This document shows positions 6,301-8,640 of a stretch of DNA of 8,640 nt, piece by piece. Under the pieces are notes generated by a model. It made no database searches, was not told the origin of the DNA, and saw only the letters and a list, made by a program, of their open reading frames with translations. Positions within the stretch are counted from its first letter, which is position 1, and every line of letters starts with the position of its first letter. The stretch is from JAKBCQ01 sp021807585 (GTDB lineage Bacteria > Planctomycetota > Planctomycetia > Isosphaerales > Isosphaeraceae), in NCBI GenBank assembly GCA_027325115.1, contig DAHWFG010000459.1, positions 1 through 8,640 on the forward strand. Direction: 5' to 3'. The position numbers and the translations under genes are program-made.

Positions 6301-8640
6301 CGCTGATCATTAACGGAGGAAACTCGAGCGCGACGGGAGCGTATGATTTCCGGCTACTCGATCCATCGCAATCAAATCAGGCGAAGCCGATCACCCTCTC
6401 AACCTCGGCGACGACTCTCAGCGGAACACTCGCGGGGTTGACGACCGATCTTTACACCTTCCAGGGAACCGCGGGCGAGGTAATCAATATTCAAGGAGGC
6501 GCCGATTCCAACACCAACGGCGCGTATTACGCACTTTTTGGCGCCAATGATAACAGTATTATCACTCAATCCGTTGAGAATGGAATCGGATCGATCACTC
6601 TGCCGGCGACGGGAACGTATCTGGTCGCCGTCGCGGGCCAATCCGCCGCTTACACCGTGACCCCCGAAACGTACAGTTTCTCGATCTCCGTAACTTCGCA
6701 ACCGACTCCGCCGACCGTCTCTTACATTTCAACGGGAACCGAATACAGCGGTTCGATCACGAGCACCGTCACACAAGAAGTTTATTACATCAATGGAACC
6801 GCCGGCCAAACGCTGTTTCTCAACAACCTTGGCTTGACCGGGAGCGATTATTACCAACTCTATGATCCAAACGGAAATAATTTTACTGATAGCATTGATG
6901 GAAATGGAGCAAACAGCCTCGGGCCGTTCACGCTGAATCAAACCGGAACCTACAAAATCGTCGTAGCGGCGAACTTCAGCGGAGCGACGGGAACATACGA
7001 TTTTGAGCTTCTCAGCGCGTCGCAGGCGACTTCAATTTCACTTTCTCCCGACACGGCGACTAAAGTTAGCGGGACGCTCGCGAAAGGGCTTTCAACCGAA
7101 CTCTTCTCGTTCCAGGGAACCGCCGGCCAAACGCTTTATCTTCAAGGCGGGACCGATTCCACGTCCGACGCTTCGAATTATCAAATTTTTAATCCTAACG
7201 ATCAACAGAACGGCGTCGGCGTTTATTACGTTGAAGAATCTCAAGGTCTTGTCACTCTTCCCGCGACCGGAACGTACTTGATCGTCGTCGCGGGGACGTC
7301 GTCGACGAATTCCAACGTTAGCTTTAGTTTCAACGTCTGGGATACCGTCACGACGAGTCAACCCCTTTCGCTTGGAACCGTGACGAACGGAACGATCAAC
7401 AATCCTGGTGATCAACAGATTTACACATTCCAGGGAGTCGCGGGACAGGAGCTTTATTTCGACGGCCTCCAATCCGCGTCGAGTCTGTACTTCCAACTCA
7501 ACGATCCCTACGGTCATTTTCTCGGATCGACGAGCAGCATTTACGCCTCAAGTGGATCGGATTTCGGCCCGGTCACTCTGTTGGAATCGGGATCGTATCA
7601 ACTCGTCGTCAATGCGAACGGAGGTTCTTCAACCGGATCGTTCTCTTTTAAGATGACCGACGTTTCCACCGTTTCCACAATTTCACCGACGATCTCATCG
7701 CCGGCCGAAATTTCGGGAACGCTCTCGACGGGGATTTCCACCGATTTGTATCAACTTACGACGACGGTTCCGAATGAAACGATCACGGTTGAGGCCCTCG
7801 GCGGTGTGGGGACCGCGGTACTTAGCATTACAGATCAAAATGGATATAACTATTTACCTGATCTAAACAATTCAATTAGTGAAAACAACAGGATTACTTT
7901 ACCGTTTATCGGAACGTATACGATCGCGGTCGTCGGCGAATCTCCGTCGTCGGGAGGTTCCACCCCGGTCGTTTCTTATGCATATAAGCTTTGGCAAAAT
8001 CAAACGACGACGACGGCTCTTTCCACCGGCACGGTCTATTCGGGAAACATCGCCAATCCCGGCGATCAAACGATTTTCACATACAATGGAACCGCCGGCC
8101 AAACGCTTTATTTCAACAATATGGGCCTCGCGAACGAGTTGACGATGACGATCGAGAATCCCGAACAGGGTCCGGGGAATCTCGAAATCATTTCTGGATC
8201 GTCGGATTTCGGACCGATCACGCTCACACAAACCGGAACATACCAATTTGTCATCGGTTCTGATTCCAATCAATTCGAGACGACGGGATCCTACGCATTC
8301 CGCGTGCTCGACCCTTCTCAATCCTCGCAGGCGACCGCGATCACTCCCACGACGACCGTTTCAGGAACGTTGACTTCCGGACTCGCCACGAACTTGTACA
8401 CCTTTCAGGGAACCGCGGGAGAAATTGTTTATATCCAAGGACTCACTGATTCCATTTCTCTGGGAGCTCGATATAACCTCTACGCTCCAAACGATCAGAA
8501 TATCGCAAGCGATTACGCGGAAATGACCTCGGGCTTGGTCACGCTCCCCGCGAGCGGAACGTACATCATCGCCGTCGAGGGACAATCGGCGGGGAATTCT
8601 TCGGTTTCTTACAGCTTCAACGTCGACACCACGAGCAACC
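3357..8640 (+). CDS. Giant secreted/surface protein with LEPR-XLL-type tag and at least 16 PPC-like modules (3' end beyond window)
   Basis: An uninterrupted frame of 1761 codons plus one base runs off the window. A very basic N-terminus (residues 6-30) leads into FVELDRLEDRTLLTVV; LEDRTLL (37-43) fits the LEPR-XLL tag found near the N-terminus of many large planctomycete exported proteins. There is no ordinary long hydrophobic signal. Sixteen modules of about 100-115 residues follow, each with a strand 'LYTFQGTAGQTLYLN', a middle 'LY-P' strand, 'GP-TLTQTGTY' or 'LPATGTYLIAV', and a closing 'YSFKIWD' or 'FRLLDPSQ' strand. This is the layout of the bacterial pre-peptidase C-terminal (PPC) beta-sandwich. 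Module anchors are near residues 80, 183, 281, 379, 483, 599, 704, 816, 921, 1032, 1142, 1249, 1355, 1464, 1573 and 1680. I saw no Cys codon in my translation; Lys and His are scarce, Thr/Ser/Gly/Asn/Tyr abundant, as in extracellular repeat proteins. A structural or adhesive surface role is inferred. No catalytic domain is visible here; one may lie downstream. Confidence 0.88.
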   Translation, partial: MNASTRRDSRLRRSILLGVRSRARNRRTKTFVELDRLEDRTLLTVVATPTLSINDVKVLEQTGSIATETGTLNPGTQAVTYRIDGYAGQSLDFHSVSLSPANSGSWTLYEPNDQPDGSSAPLGTDFTAMLPSSGFYNLVLEGNASTTVAYQFQVSDVTPKTVALSGPFNTVESGSVAANSTQTFTFTAPAGTPIYLNDQMNTSSSNINFNLTGPSNYSAPSLVGNVTILPASGTYTLSLANASGSAQNYQFEMLSLPSASQPVSLATTEQGTLNPGYSAAVYSFSGAAGEHLFFNDLSASSVAPELYTPEGNLVFGGVGQNRDFGPITLDESGTYYLVLTGNQSASESYQFQLLDPTTTNLSLNTTTSGTLSSGLDANVYQFNGTAGERVYLQGLTDSHSGAAYVLYAPDNKQLAQSYSTSQDAGAVVLPATGTYFVVVTGTNANNSSDSYSFAVWDTVTTTQALTTGTEYTGTIANPGDQAVFTFQGTAGQTLFLNNLGLGSNLAYTFYNAENQNINANPYDTGPQDLGPIVLTQTGSYTLVVSAFSSTSSGTGSYDFRVLDPAQQSQPDPQASTITLTSGQATTVAGTLSTGLTADLYTFSGTAGERVYFQGGSDSNPGGAEYTLFGLNNQRVTSSYTESDAGATILPATGTYLIAVSGQSASNSSDSYSFKIWDSVTPSQSITTGTTAVSGTIKNPGDQAIYTFQGTAGQTLYLNNLGLANGLSYTINDPTGNNSILGSGDVTSDFGPVQLRLTGTYQIVINGYGADTGNYSFRLLDPSQQSQPSPQASTITLASGQSTSVSATLPTGLETNLYTFSGTAGERLYFQGGTDSNANGAFYAIYGPNDARIAGEYTESDAGLVVLPVAGTYLIAVEGRSASNSTDSYSFKIWDAVTTSQTITTGPTGYSGTIANLGDQAVFTFQGTSGQTLYLDNLGLANGLSYNFYDPQNTLVSLDYYSSYILGAGDLGPYTLTQSGTYTLIINGGNSSATGAYDFRLLDPSQSNQAKPITLSTSATTLSGTLAGLTTDLYTFQGTAGEVINIQGGADSNTNGAYYALFGANDNSIITQSVENGIGSITLPATGTYLVAVAGQSAAYTVTPETYSFSISVTSQPTPPTVSYISTGTEYSGSITSTVTQEVYYINGTAGQTLFLNNLGLTGSDYYQLYDPNGNNFTDSIDGNGANSLGPFTLNQTGTYKIVVAANFSGATGTYDFELLSASQATSISLSPDTATKVSGTLAKGLSTELFSFQGTAGQTLYLQGGTDSTSDASNYQIFNPNDQQNGVGVYYVEESQGLVTLPATGTYLIVVAGTSSTNSNVSFSFNVWDTVTTSQPLSLGTVTNGTINNPGDQQIYTFQGVAGQELYFDGLQSASSLYFQLNDPYGHFLGSTSSIYASSGSDFGPVTLLESGSYQLVVNANGGSSTGSFSFKMTDVSTVSTISPTISSPAEISGTLSTGISTDLYQLTTTVPNETITVEALGGVGTAVLSITDQNGYNYLPDLNNSISENNRITLPFIGTYTIAVVGESPSSGGSTPVVSYAYKLWQNQTTTTALSTGTVYSGNIANPGDQTIFTYNGTAGQTLYFNNMGLANELTMTIENPEQGPGNLEIISGSSDFGPITLTQTGTYQFVIGSDSNQFETTGSYAFRVLDPSQSSQATAITPTTTVSGTLTSGLATNLYTFQGTAGEIVYIQGLTDSISLGARYNLYAPNDQNIASDYAEMTSGLVTLPASGTYIIAVEGQSAGNSSVSYSFNVDTTSN
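3465..3485 (+). other. LEPR-XLL-like export tag of the giant protein
   Basis: Codes for LEDRTLL, residues 37-43 of the giant protein, preceded by FVELDR and followed by TVVATPTLSI where the first module begins. The family motif has L-E-x-R followed by x-L-L; all these fixed residues are present. It is thought to mark export in planctomycetes; the mechanism is not shown by the sequence. Confidence 0.75.
3510..4425 (+). repeat. Three divergent N-terminal PPC-like modules
   Basis: Modules at about 3510-3825, 3826-4119 and 4120-4425, about 98-105 residues each. Their core strands read YRIDGYAGQSLDFHS, FTFTAPAGTPIYLND and YSFSGAAGEHLFFND, and the closing strands YQFQVSD, YQFEML and YQFQLLD. They share the fold pattern with the later modules but fit neither the A nor the B subtype well, which suggests that they are older and lie outside the amplified part. 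Confidence 0.65.
4434..8633 (+). repeat. Alternating B/A module array, about 217-residue super-repeat
   Basis: Two module types alternate. Type B (core 'GTAGERVYFQGGTDSN', close 'YSFKIWD') has anchors at nt 4491, 5151, 5802, 6450, 7101, 7746 and 8394. Type A (core 'GTAGQTLYLNNLGL', preceded by 'SGTIANPGDQ', close 'FRLLDPSQ') has anchors at 4803, 5466, 6117, 6780, 7419 and 8073. The B-to-B spacing is 220, 217, 216, 217, 215 and 216 residues; A-to-A is 221, 217, 221, 213 and 218. DNA-level conservation persists in patches, for example TTCCAGGGAACCGC at 4812, 5475 and 6459. The sixth B module (7746) has lost the core motif. The array continues past the window. Confidence 0.85.

Noticed and set aside
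4371..8585. Series of similar minus-strand ORFs (for example 4371-4901, 5580-6146, 6399-6701, 7092-7517, 7899-8321) with recurring 'RGSLE' and 'GIG' motifs
   Set aside because: They are antisense shadows of the tandem modules: the motifs recur because the sense strand repeats. They lack consistent ribosome sites and are Arg/Gly/Ile-rich, while the plus frame is open throughout with clear protein-family structure.
4434..8633. Possible CRISPR array because of regular repeats
   Set aside because: The period is about 650 bp, repeats are imperfect, and the whole stretch is a single coding frame; it is protein domain duplication.

Overview
The window looks like a chromosomal segment of a planctomycete, probably near the Isosphaeraceae. 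The basis is the LEPR-XLL-type N-terminal tag (LEDRTLL) on a very large repetitive secreted protein, a Gly/Met-tailed BamD-like lipoprotein, a moderately high GC content, and outer-membrane biogenesis genes next to recO. The lineage call is inference from protein style; no marker gene such as rRNA is present.

Left part (1-2475, minus strand): a tight gene cluster transcribed right to left, recO (recombination mediator), then a BamD-like TPR lipoprotein starting 4 nt after the recO stop, then after 86 nt an LptE-like lipoprotein whose 3' end is cut by the window edge. The two lipoproteins carry recognisable lipoboxes and point to outer-membrane protein and LPS assembly. recO is probably co-transcribed with them by position only.

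Middle (2476-3356): about 880 bp between divergently transcribed units. It holds a doubtful 59-codon minus-strand ORF, an AT-richer segment with weak promoter-like sequences in both directions, a 9-bp direct repeat (CATGCTAGT twice), an unusually perfect Shine-Dalgarno sequence with no convincing gene behind it, and two inverted repeats, one of them a strong 42-nt hairpin, in the presumed 5' leader of the large gene.

Right part (3357 to the window end, plus strand): one uninterrupted reading frame of at least 1761 codons with no stop in the window. It starts with a basic N-terminus and the LEPR-XLL-like tag, followed by 16 beta-sandwich modules of about 100-115 residues that resemble bacterial pre-peptidase C-terminal (PPC) domains. 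From residue about 360 onward two module types (A and B) alternate with a very regular combined period of about 217 residues. This is most likely a giant cell-surface or secreted protein. The listed minus-strand ORFs beneath it are shadows of the repeats.

No RNA gene, CRISPR array, insertion sequence or prophage feature was recognised. The most noteworthy items are the A/B super-repeat architecture, the leader hairpin and the Gly-Gly-Met tail of the BamD-like protein.
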